This document shows, piece after piece, positions 35,111-46,886 of a stretch of DNA of 64,000 nt (its first letter is position 1; every line of letters starts with the position of its first letter). The DNA is taken from the NCBI GenBank assembly GCA_051453625.1, contig JBOZIK010000001.1, positions 293,653,726 to 293,717,725 of the forward strand, written 5' to 3'. The position numbers and the translations under genes were made by a program. The DNA is from Welwitschia mirabilis (taxonomy: Eukaryota > Gnetophyta > Gnetopsida > Welwitschiales). The notes under the pieces are model-generated. The model saw nothing but the letters and a program-made list of their open reading frames with translations. It searched no databases and was not told the DNA's origin.

Positions 35111-38100
35111 CACAACCTACTCTAAGAATAAGACATGTTTTTCATTTGTCTTTTTTTATAATTAATAGAACTACTTACTTTAAGTTGAGAAGGTTAAAGG
35201 TGTATCTAGCTAAGAAAATACAAGAATAAACAAAGCATTAAAAAATAGTATAAATATATTTCTAATTATTATCTTACTTGATCCTTATTTTATTTATATA
35301 TATTATTATGATCTACTATTCACATGCTTATCTACTATCCATACTTACTTATAATGTATCTATTTATTTCTTTCTTATAATGGATTCGACATCTAAGTAA
35401 TAATACTTTAGTAGTGCTTAATTATTAAAAACATTGGAAAGAAGTATTAGAATGGATTCAACATCAGATCCAATGGGGTTAATTAATATGCTGCTGCATT
35501 TTCTATTCTAGGTTAGTAGTAGTAATATTTAGATTCTAAATATTAAAGCATTATAAACTCTAGATACTATATATGAAAGCATGCATGTGGAAAGGGGTTT
35601 GTGACCTCAAGACTTATTTCCATTACATTTCTATCGAACATGATATGATTTACACTTATAAAACATGTTGAATGCATGGGCATTTGTCTTGTAATTTAGG
35701 GTTGCACCATAACAATTAATTTTTTTATATTATGATCAAAATCTTAAATATCATTAACTTGTTACATTTTTATCTAGGACTTTGTACCTTTTTAAATAAT
35801 AAGTATCTATTTAACATCTTAGTAATAGAAAATTAATTGTTATGTTAAAAATGATAGCTAGAAATGTTACTAATGATTCCTAGTATTCACGTGTTTGTGA
35901 TTGATCTAGGTTGAAAACTAATGAATGGTAGTGTACATAGAGTGGCTCATGGATTAGCAATTAAGAGGGAACCCCCATGAGGTTAAAGGAGGAATTAGAC
36001 ATGAGAATAATAATTATAGTCATTTAGGGTTGGTTGTGCTAAGGGCATGCTAGATAGAGAGTTAAGATTATTAAAAATGTGGAAAGGATTGGTTAGTAAG
36101 CAAGCAATTTTATAAAACCTAGAAAGAATGAAATTTAACATATTTTAATAACAAGGAAAAATAGGATGCTACTAATTTTAAGATTAAAAAACATAATAAG
36201 GTAAAAATATCACAAACTAAAATATTAAAAGTACAAAACTCCTAGTAAACTACGTAATAGAGCATGTCCATTTAGTATTAGAATTGAATGGGAGATATGT
36301 TCACTTTGCATCTCAATATGTAAAAAGAGACTATGATAAGTAAAACATAATATTGCTCCTAAATAAAAGACAATTAGCCTAGAATGTTGTATGCACACAT
36401 AGTTACAATACTTGATGTATATGTAACTATTCCAAAGTATGAACTGATACATATAAAAGTTAAGAAGGGAGATATGCTTAGTTTACCATCACAAAAAGTT
36501 AGCATTAGAAGGCTTACTATTCATAATATAAACCATAAGGATATGGACAATAATATAGTTTTATTTTAACATGGAAATGAATTTGATACTTTTTTTAATT
36601 TACAAGAAGAAGATAGAAGGTACATTTACTTTGAAATTTAGCATTTGTGATACACATTATTGGCATCATTTTTGTAACTAGAATATTTTCCAAAGATCAT
36701 TAAAACATTGTGAGATTTCAAGTTTAAGGCCTTCAATTTTTGCAAATTATTGTTTATACATTTTTACCTTTCTTGAAATGTTTTACAAGTTATAATACAT
36801 ATGCAATTTACATTAATTTTTAACTCAATGGATCTTATTATTATTATCTAGTTGCTTTCATGTGGACTTGCAATAAATAAACATCAGCATAAATGTTAAT
36901 GTAAGGAGCGATATCATGCTTAAGATTATGAATGTTTGACCTTTCTATAGTTCAACAAATACAAGTATGTTTTTTAGGCTACCAAAGATGTTACATATTA
37001 TAAATATAAGGATCGATATATAGTAATTATACTAAAACATTAACACTAGAGTTTAGTTAAATTTTAATGGTTTGTTAATAAAGACTTTCTAGATCACATT
37101 TACATATTTGCACATTCTTGTATTTGCATATACAAAAATAAATATCAAAAAATCTATACTAGCTAATGTGTCATATAACATAATCTATGAAGTAAAATTA
37201 ACAGAGGATGATAAAATGACATACCTATTATTGTAGAGTTAAGAGCAACAAAATTGATAAATATTTACCAAAGATTTCTCTAAATACATCTCTTAGTAAT
37301 ATGATATTTGATAAGATTATTGTAAAGGCATTACTAGGATTATTGTAGATGTTTCTTGGATATGATAATTCCACTATTACAGTTGTAGGATCAAAGAAAA
37401 TATTCTGTAAATACTCCATTTTAATTATCTTAGAAACATTGTGTATTTAATAAACTAAAACATCATTGATGGAAATTTCTACAATTTATCATAATTACCA
37501 TAGAGTTGCAAAAGCATTCTTGGAAAAGAGATTCTCTATGATAGGTCTCTCTAAGAGCTGGTCATTTTCAAGGAAGAAACCCTAAAATGAATTTGAAAAT
37601 GTTGATATTAGACTGAGGCATATAATGTCAGAGAACTAATATGAATTTTAATTAATATTTGTTGCATCTATTTAGTCTCTTTCTAGTGCTAGTGGCTTCA
37701 GATTCAGACTTGTAGAATGGCATTCAAGATTTGTATTCATCCTTAACTTTTGATCTAATCTTGACTCAAAATAAAAAATGAAATAATACTCACTTTAATT
37801 GGTAGTTTCAAGAGAAATCCTTTTATAAGACGAAGTCAATTGCATAGTATAAAGCAATAATCCATAATAAAGGTTGTAGAGGTAAGGTAGAAGGATATGA
37901 ACTCCCTGTAAGACCTTCTTATCCATCTCCAACTCACACTCTATTTTGTGTAAGAATGTCATTGTTTCTCCTTCTGTAGCTCTTTTATTTACATTTTCTT
38001 TTCTTTAACACATTTTCTCCTATCATTTTTGGTTGCAATAGTCCTGTGTTTTCTCATATCTAAAGATTCTAAATCATGCTCAATTTCTTTTTTCTTCCTA

Positions 38101-38890
38101 AAAACTTTAAAGATCTACACTTTTGTAGATTGATGGCTTTTTTGATCATTCAAATTGCACATTCTAATGAATTACAACCATCCTAGTATAATTGAAAAAT
38201 GTAACTATGCACAAATATGTGGTGTTATAGGATTAGATGAAGCAACAATCAAGGATATCTCATTAGTTGTAATATTATTAATGAAACCTAAATTTTTGAT
38301 AAAATAAGATATTAAGTCAATATTTTACATTACTTTTCAAACTTTAATGTTGTATTTATAAGTATTATTACACTTTTTATGTGACAAGTATCTTGGACAT
38401 TCAATGACCTCAAAATGATGCATTATGATATAGTTTAAGGATTTTCATGGTGCTTATGATTTGGAGATTAAGATTGAGGGTGAAAATGTGGATCATGAAT
38501 GACTACCTTAATATAGAAGCTCTATGATGTTTCATAGTCCATTTCCATCATCATATATTATGCTCTTGATGATGTAATAATTTTAACTCATTTGAACACT
38601 GAATGCATGATATTGGATGATATCAAATCCTTTTAAAACTTTATTACCTTAGACAATTACATTCTAGGAGCCATAATCTATTTATTTTTAGTTATTTTTT
38701 AGTCAAATTTTTAGATTAGGTTTTATTTTTGGATTTTTGGTAGTTATAAGTGAAACTACTTGTGATGTTGCAACAACAATTCTAAGAGTAAAATGGCACT
38801 ATATGACATGTGATAGCTTTTCAAAATGAGACATAAATCATATGTGAATTTATGGTGGTTTTGGTAACTCCTTTAACTACAACTAATCCT
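35111..38890. other. AT-rich stretch, nothing recognised
   Basis: No domain I can support. On the minus strand, 38110-37980 reads as a Lys/Glu-rich segment (for example KKKEIEHDLESLDMRKHR) that could be a coiled-coil remnant of an unknown gene. Open frames at 35229, 36452 and 37419 are short. Confidence 0.4.
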
Positions 38891-38896
38891 AGAGTA

Positions 38897-38912
38897 CCTA
38901 TAAATATTCCCT
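38897..38912 (+). promoter_or_regulatory. Possible TATA box with CT-rich leader
   Basis: CCTATAAATATTCCC is a good match to a plant TATA box. It is followed by a leader rich in CCAT, TTTTTCATTTTTCTTCA and CTCTCT words, the usual look of an LTR or gene promoter and its 5' UTR. No downstream gene is readable and the leader is cut by an assembly gap. Confidence 0.3.
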
Positions 38913-39078
38913 TAGTATCCATACCAATAACGCATCATTATCATATCATTATTATGCCAAATTTGCCATTCTAAACTATTGAAAAAATATTTTTCATTAT
39001 TTTTTTTTCATTTTTCTTCATTTCCAACGTGATCTTCTCTCTATACCAACTTTGGAAATCTTTTACATTCTAGATTCT

Positions 39079-39236
39079 CATCTTTTATTATCATCCAAAA
39101 CCATTATNNNNNNNNNNNNNNNNNNNNNNNNNNNNNNNNNNNNNNNNNNNNNNNNNNNNNNNNNNNNNNNNNNNNNNNNNNNNNNNNNNNNNNNNNNNNN
39201 NNNNNNNCATCTTTTATTATCATCCAAAACCATTAT
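39079..39236. other. 100-N gap with identical 29-bp flanks
   Basis: N occupies 39108-39207. The 29 bases before the gap (39079-39107) are repeated exactly after it (39208-39236), so the contig ends probably overlap. Confidence 0.95.
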
Positions 39237-39685
39237 CGTCCTTCTAAACCATTTCATAATCCATTTTACATCATTTTTTCCTCCCATTTCCATCCATCCA
39301 GAGGGCATTATAGGTGTGGTGAAATGCATGTGATTGGGTAGTGCAAAAGGAGGAGAAATCATCCTATCTTATAAGAAGTTGAATGGAGGGCTAATGAAAT
39401 GGTTTTGCATTCATCTGAAATTAATAAGTGTTCCTTTTCTTTATGTTTTTATGCTTTAATTACTTGATTTGTATTTATATCATGATTTTCTTTCAATGTA
39501 ATTAGACTTTTTATAGCTTGTAGCATAAACAATGCTAATTAGATTATAGAATAATTAGTACCTTTCATAGAAATCTAATTTTTTTGCATGTCTGATCACT
39601 CATTATTAACAAAAATCGTGTTTTTTTTTAGTCTCTCATATTTCCTTTATTATTTTCATGTTCTAGTACATTCTCATGATTCTAG

Positions 39686-40252
39686 NNNNNNNNNNNNNNN
39701 NNNNNNNNNNNNNNNNNNNNNNNNNNNNNNNNNNNNNNNNNNNNNNNNNNNNNNNNNNNNNNNNNNNNNNNNNNNNNNNNNNNNNNNNNNNNNNNNNNNN
39801 NNNNNNNNNNNNNNNNNNNNNNNNNNNNNNNNNNNNNNNNNNNNNNNNNNNNNNNNNNNNNNNNNNNNNNNNNNNNNNNNNNNNNNNNNNNNNNNNNNNN
39901 NNNNNNNNNNNNNNNNNNNNNNNNNNNNNNNNNNNNNNNNNNNNNNNNNNNNNNNNNNNNNNNNNNNNNNNNNNNNNNNNNNNNNNNNNNNNNNNNNNNN
40001 NNNNNNNNNNNNNNNNNNNNNNNNNNNNNNNNNNNNNNNNNNNNNNNNNNNNNNNNNNNNNNNNNNNNNNNNNNNNNNNNNNNNNNNNNNNNNNNNNNNN
40101 NNNNNNNNNNNNNNNNNNNNNNNNNNNNNNNNNNNNNNNNNNNNNNNNNNNNNNNNNNNNNNNNNNNNNNNNNNNNNNNNNNNNNNNNNNNNNNNNNNNN
40201 NNNNNNNNNNNNNNNNNNNNNNNNNNNNNNNNNNNNNNNNNNNNNNNNNNNN
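39686..40252. other. Assembly gap, 567 N
   Basis: Run of N with no obvious shared flank. Confidence 1.
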
Positions 40253-43200
40253 TTTTATATGCAACTCTAATGGTTCTATAATTGTGTTAGTGAGCCATCA
40301 TAATTTAGGAAAAAAAAATTTCTCAAAATGTTAGAATTAAAATTCAGCTATTAAATCCTTTTTTTCCTACTTCCAATCTTAGTTATAGTTTTACTTAAAT
40401 AAATTTCTAAATTATCAAATCTTATTTTTCTAATTTTGCATAATGATTTTCTTAATCATTTGTAATGTGATTTTAGAAATTCAAGATTCTATCTTGCATT
40501 AAGTTTTGATTAATTGTAAAATATGAAATCTAGAATTACTTAAGTTTTATATTTTTCTTAATATTCTTAGTCAAAATAGGATTTACTAAAATTTTTTATA
40601 GTATTCTAAATGAACTACTTTTATTGATTGCAATCAATTCTACTTAATCTTGAATATCTAGTTTTAGAAACTTGTTTTATAGTATACTCTAAGTATTTGA
40701 AGGGTTTGAAATTTTCTAAGTCAATTATTTTGAATTTTCTCTCTCCTTGTTCTCTCTCTTCTTCATTTGTTCTCTTTTCACTTGTTAAAACTACTTGAAA
40801 TCAAATAGGATTACTTTGATTTAATGAACATTCCTATGATAGTTGTTATTAATTTTCTATTGATTTAAATCCTGATTTTGATGTTTCAATCCTTTTATAA
40901 TTCATTTTATTTTTAGTGAAGATTTATGTTTTAAGTCAAATGTATTGTAATTTAGCAAAAATATTGTTATTGTTAAATGCTTTACCTAGTCAATTTAAAG
41001 AATCTAGATTTATAAGTCTTATATTTTGATTGTAAATTGATCTACATTTTACATACAATGGAATATGATGTTTGAATTATCTATTTACATCCATTTAATA
41101 TGAATCAAAGAAGTTAATGTTTCAAGGAAAATTATTTTTGCATATGAAATTGACATAGGTAAATTTATTTCTTTGGAATTCTTTACTTATACACATGAAT
41201 TATAAATGTTCTTTAGCATCTTGTAAATGTGCATAATAGATTACTTATTCTTATTTTCCTGTAATTCTATTTTACATCTTATGAAATTATGCTTTTACAA
41301 ATGTAATTTTTCACAATTATTTTATGTCATGTATGTTAAATTAATTTTATGTTACTTAAAGGAAATAATTATTTTATCATATGAAGTGACAGTTTAATAG
41401 AGTAAAATTAATATTTCATAAAGATTCATGTTAATTCTTCTATTGATATGATACTCATGTGCTTTCACTATATTTTCAATTCAACCTATGATATTTCTTT
41501 TTGTTGTAATTTGAAATTTTTGCACTAAATTTTTTTCACTCAATTATTTTTTTAAAGACTAAAGGCAAGATTTCATTATTTTAAAAATTGAGTTTTTACT
41601 TCATCCAATTATTCTTATAAAGTTTTTATGCAAATTTGATAACTTCTCTTCTTTTTTCCTCCTTATTCTTTCACTCATGAATTTTTTTGTAAAGGAATCT
41701 TAAATGTGTTCTCAAGTATGAAGGCTTTTATGTGGGATATTTTTCAACCTGTTGTTAGCTTTACTCTAAGAATGAAGGTAAAAGTGATTATGTAATTCCT
41801 ATCAGTTACCCTTTTTTCCCATTTCATAAGAATGAGCTATTCTATTTTAGCTAGGTGTTGGAAGGTGTTATCTTCATCTGTTCCTAAGAAGGTAGTATGA
41901 GCATGTAGGTTTTAAGTTTTACATCTTCTTCATTAGGTAGATTAAAGGATTTTAGATCTATATTTTCTTATAAGCTATCATGTCCTTGAAAGTTAATGGC
42001 ATATAAGTACAGGTTGACATCTTTTAAGAGTTAAAAGTAAAGGGATTATTAGAATAAAAATAGGTTTGAATTCTAGGTTTTTAGAGGGGTTTAAAGGTGA
42101 ATAAGGTTTATAAAATAAATTACTTTCAAAAATAAAAATACTAATTTGAAAACTATAAAAATTACTTTCAGAGATATGCAAATGAAAATTAGAATAATTG
42201 TCTTCTTCTATTCTAGATTTAAGTGAAAACTTCTCACCTCTATTTCTTGAATTAAAGTTTACCAACCCTTCTTGAATTTCTTTACTAATTATTTGATTCT
42301 CATAATAATTTTTTTTATTATTTAATATTCCCTTATATGTTCATAAAATATTTTAAAAACATCCTTACACCCAAGTGATTACGTCCTTCTAGATCACACA
42401 AAATGCAAGAATAAGGTTATATAAACAATGGATGTTACACTTAGTTAGATTGCATGAAGCACAAACTATAGGTTACTTTTGTTGTAAAAAATTATAATAT
42501 CTAAGTTTTCACAATAAAGGTAAAACAAAATTTGAAATACAAACTAAAGAAAATTGAAATGCAATTTAAAATAAGTAGAAACTAAAGGTATAACACTATA
42601 TAAGTAAATAATATTAATCTTAAGCTACTTCCTTATGTAATGAGAATCAACTTTTTAATCCTTAGATACTTCTATAGAAAAGCCACCAAAATTTTCATCT
42701 CTTATATTTGCATTAAAACATCTTTAAAATTATTTATCAATCAAACCTATAATGATGCATGGTAGTATAGGGTACAAACTCAAATGTTGTAAATTAGCAA
42801 AGCAACTAGAGGAATATTGGAAAAGGTAATTCATTTAAAAAGAAGAAAAAGAGAGAGTAATAAAATAAAAATGGATAATGTAGATAGTGAATGCAACGGA
42901 CTTATGAATGTAGCATGATGAAAATATCTAAAATACAATTTGATTACCAAATGTACTAATTTGTTATTACCCAAGCTACTCCTTATGCTCTATGTCAAAA
43001 CCATATTTAATATTAAACTAGTATTACATGTACATTAACATAAAACATATTATATATATCTATATATATCAATAAAATCATACTTTATTATAATAATAAA
43101 ATGCACTTTATGAATATACTTAGAAGTAATAACTCCTTAATATTAGAAACATATCCTAACACCAACGATAGTCCTTCTTACAAGTGAATGGATTCCTTAT

Positions 43201-43345
43201 CCAAAAATTCTATTATTAGACATGAATTTAGTGCTAAAATAATGGGAAAATAAGAGAAGCTTAAGATGTCTATGTGGTTTTGAATGGTGGACTAACTAGA
43301 TAAAGAACAAAAACAAAACTTGATTCTTCATTATCCACTACCTTT
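40253..43345. other. AT-rich stretch, nothing recognised
   Basis: No domain found on either strand. A 90-codon minus frame at 42265-41993 is Ser/Phe/Asn-rich and unlike any family I know. Confidence 0.4.
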
Positions 43346-43505
43346 TTCATCTAATGATGCATCCTCTAGTGGTAATCAGAATATGGTTGTAGTTAGAATC
43401 TAACTTCTTCCTATTTAATTACTTTATCCTTTGATGCTTTATCTTCTAGTGCTAGGTCGAATGTGATTGTAGGTGAAATCTTATCAATTTTTTAAATTAT
43501 TAATG
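43346..43505. repeat. Two-copy tandem duplication, about 80-bp unit
   Basis: The order TGATGC(A/T), ATC(C/T)TCTAGTG, GAATATGGTTGTAG or GAATGTGATTGTAG, and GAATCT/GAAATC repeats at an 80-bp offset. In translation both units give a Ser-rich segment followed by a VVV/VIVGE-like stretch, so it may once have been coding. Confidence 0.65.
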
Positions 43506-43838
43506 ATTACTTCATTTTGATCTAAATTATGCTTAGATTTTTATCTTGAGTCCTTGACATAAAGAATTTTCAATTTAGATGATTAATCTTTTAAAACTTC
43601 CTATAACTAGACACAAGACCATTATAATTATGGTCAAGTTATCCATCTAATGTTAATATAGACATCATTTAAGATAAATTTATGATATCATTATGTAATA
43701 CCCTAACTTAATTTATTTTTATTAAGCATCTTTTTATTAAGAATTTAAATTAATTATAGTGCTTATCAACATCTACATACACTTTATTAGCATAATTATA
43801 TATATGTAATAAAATTAAATATTATAAATACTTCATAT

Positions 43839-44206
43839 TATTTAGATTTATCTTAAAAATAAGATATAACAAGTATGCCTACATACCAATGGTAAATGGT
43901 TATGTTCAGTTTGATTTATCTATTAGTTCATATTATTTGGGATTTGCTCTACATTTTATGGGAATATTATTGGTTTGTAAGTCATTTATTTATTTACATT
44001 TGTTATTGAAATCTTTAATCTATAGTTTCATGCCAATTCTCAAGCTCTATTTTCACAGCTCCATCATACCTTTTTTAATACTTTTGTATGATCTAGAATA
44101 TAGAGAAACCTAGTATAAAAAAATATATGAGAAAGAGAAAAAAAATTTATTAAAGTAATAAATTAATTTCATCTAAAAATACATTAAGAATTTAAATAAG
44201 GCTACA
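43839..44206 (+). repeat. 5' LTR of the gag-only element
   Basis: It pairs with the repeat at 46532. The end is placed at GCTACA because the next bases, TTTCAAAATCCAGA, weakly resemble a tRNA-iMet primer site. That placement is uncertain by tens of bases. Confidence 0.6.
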
Positions 44207-45449
44207 TTTCAAAATCCAGATAAATTCCCTTTCACATTGAAAGTCAAAATCTTTATCTTCATCTATTGTGTTTTTCAAATCATTAAGATTTACTGAGTGC
44301 AATTAATCCATATTACATAAGTTTAATGCATTTTAGCTATATCGACATAGATTAGTCTCTAGTTAGTAATATTGAAACTTATTTCAAATTTTTATCCTAA
44401 TATTAATTCTAATTATTCTTTTATTATCATTCTTATTATCTGCAAATGAATAAAAATTTGTTTTGATAATCATTTTGGCATTTTCTCTTTTGATAGTTAG
44501 GCTTTGATTTTTTCTTCTATATTAATATCTACTTGTAAGATTGTTCTAGCTTTATTTTTAGTAGAAATGACCATTTATGCATTACTTGTATTGATTAAGC
44601 TATGTATTTGTAAATATTTTAGATCTTGAAAGAAAGGATTCATCAGGAATCACATGAATAATAGAAATAAAATTTAATTAAAATCCAAGACAATCACATA
44701 GTTTCCAAATAGAAGGTTTCAAAAGAAGCATGAACAACATTTAGAAAAGGACATAAAATAGTTTGAATTAGTGAGAATTCAAATGTTTTATTTATTTTTT
44801 CTAGAGCCATGCAAGTAGAGGACTTGAAACACTATTAAGAGAGAACATAGTGGAATATAATGATTTGTATCGTCATTCATTTACTTACAACCTTATTCAT
44901 CACTTCACTAAGGGACCAATTAAAACATCTTCAGGCTATTCTCTACTTGATATAGATTCATACTAAATCATTAATGCATTTTTTCACAGGTCTATTTTGC
45001 AAATATTATTATTGTAAGCAATATTAATTAGAAGATGATCCTTTTATTTTTTATTATAAACATCTCCACGTCTAGCCCACATGTTTTCAAATTTTCTTAA
45101 GCCTTTCATCTAATTAATTTCTTAGAGAATCTCATCATTTAATAATTATTTAATTTAATTTATAAATTTATTTTATTTTTCTAATCATAATCTGAGATTA
45201 CTCTTTGACCCATAGTGGTTTCCTCTTATAATACATTGTATTGCCTTTATGGTTTAAAAATGTTCTAGGAATAAAGATTTTAAAAGGTATGATCCTTATC
45301 CTTATTCAAAGTATATATCTAACTAAACAAATATATTTTTAGGGATAGTAGTATACGAGGTGTTTAAATCCTCCAAGGGTATTGGTTTCATTTTCATCAT
45401 CAACAAGAGAGTTAAATAGTGAAAAGAAATCTACTTAAATAAGGGGGAT

Positions 45450-46300
45450 CTAAGTCTTAAAAATTACCAACACCTACTTCACTTCGCTCAGCAAGCAATG
45501 GAACATAATATTAAAAAATTCAATAGAAATAAGTTCTACACTTAACAACTGAATATGTAACTTTTACTAATTAATAAAGATGTGTAAAAAGTGATAAGTG
45601 ATAAAGTACCATAGCTAAAAGATCTTAACAATATTAATGAATGGGAAGATAATGATCAATAAGCTTTTATTCTTACTGGGCTTGATTTGAAAGATAATTA
45701 TCTTTATCATATTAACCTAAGCATAACATGAAAAGAAGTAGGGGATGACTTATTTAAATTATTTGGTATAAGTAAAAATGCCATAAAATAATAATTAAAA
45801 CATCAAGTACATAGTTTGAAAATGGAGGATTCAGGATACATGAATTATTACATAAATTACTTTAGATCATTTTATCTCAACTTGTTGCTATGAATTCAAA
45901 AGTTAAAGATGATTATGCCAAGTTGATTCTTCTTATTAGTCTTCCATCTAGATATGCTAACATTAGTTTTACTTTAAAAAATATTTCATACACATGAGAA
46001 AATGCCATTTCAATACTCATTAAAAAACACAAGAAGATGCAACGACATGAATCTTCTAAACGAGCCTTATTTTCTCAAAGGTAAAAATTTTGATATAGAG
46101 ATAATAATACTAATAAAAAATGCATAAAATGCTTCTACTATAATAAGCAAGTGCATATGACATTATATTTCATTAAATGAGAAAAATATCTACTTAGTGC
46201 TAAGTTGAAAGCTCAAGCACAAATTCTAGAAACTTTAAATCAAGATGAAGATTCCAAGGAAGTAGAACCAACTAAAAATGTTATGGGATGGTTCTAATTT
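45450..46300 (+). pseudogene. Copia gag with degenerate zinc knuckle
   Basis: KKFNRNKFYT (45512-45541) matches the Copia gag start KF-(D/N)-G-x-N-(F/Y)-x-x-W. LLLINKDV, KVISDKVP, NEWEDNDQ and AFILTGLDLKDNYLYHINLS follow in family order, then GDDLFKLFGISKNAI, LKHQVHSLKMED and NYYINYFRS. A zinc-knuckle relic lies at 46130-46168: CFYYNKQVHMTLY, where the second and fourth ligands are Tyr (Cys TGT/TGC to TAT/TAC) and Cys 1 and His remain. Stops and frameshifts are frequent. Gag is normally followed by pol; here a purine tract and LTR follow within 250 bp. Confidence 0.83.
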
Positions 46301-46531
46301 TTTTAGGTTAATCCCATGTTTTTAGATAAGTTTCATATTTGGATTAGTTACATCTATGTTATCTTTGGATTATTTTCATCATTTAGTTTAATCTCATGGA
46401 TATGTTCCATTTGTGTATTTTAAGTTAGTCCCATTATTAAGTGTGTCTCAAATATGCGTTTTAGATCTATTTGATGAAATTATGTAATGTCAATCCTCCA
46501 CATATTTTGAATGTAACATTAAGAAGGGGTT

Positions 46532-46886
46532 TGTTAGGGTTTATCTTAAAAATAAGATTCAATAGATATTCCCATGTACCAATGATTAATTTTAATGATT
46601 AGTTTAATTTATCTATTAGTTAATGTCATTTGGGATTTGATCTACATTTTGTGGATCTATTGTTAATTTGTCAATCATTTATATATTTTCATTCATTAAT
46701 GAAATTTTTGAAATATAGTTTCATGTCAATCCTCAAACTTCATTCTCATGGATTCATAATTTCTTCTGTTATGATTTTGTATTACTCTACAACTTTATTT
46801 ATTGGAGTGAATATAAATTATATTATTTTATAAATAATTAAAATGTCATAGATTCATGTTCTAAATTTCTTCATAATTTTTTACTT
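46532..46886 (+). repeat. 3' LTR of the gag-only element
   Basis: It begins TGTTAGGGTTTATC directly after the polypurine run AAGAAGGGG. It matches 43839 onward. CATAG after the proposed end compares with CATAT before the 5' LTR (43834-43838), a 4-of-5 target-site match that is only suggestive. Confidence 0.65.

Larger units (their letters stand above)
43839..46886 (+). mobile_element. Copia-type LTR element with gag as the only readable gene
   Basis: 43839-44100 and 46532-46830 are related direct repeats: TTTATCTTAAAAATAAGAT at the start, then ACCAATG, TATCTATTAGTT, TTTGGGATTTG, CTACATTTT and ATAGTTTCATG in the same order. The right copy starts TGTTAGGG and is preceded by the purine run AAGAAGGGG at 46522-46530. 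The left copy starts TATTTAGA at the same point, a G-to-A-decayed TG. Between them only a Copia gag is visible, close to the right LTR. No protease, integrase, RT or RNase H is seen in the 2.3-kb interior. The outer ends of the LTRs (about 44206 and 46886) are approximate. Confidence 0.72.

Noticed and set aside
39588-39685. Hydrophobic N-terminal frame that looks like a signal peptide (MSDHSLLTKIVFFFSLSYFL)
   Set aside because: T-rich DNA gives Phe/Leu/Ser-rich frames routinely, and the frame runs straight into N with no conserved domain.
46290-46480. Similarity between the region before the gag-only element's 3' LTR and 27100-27320 (opposite strand), both rich in GGGATTAA/TTAGTCCCAT words
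   Set aside because: Only short words are shared, with no alignable order.
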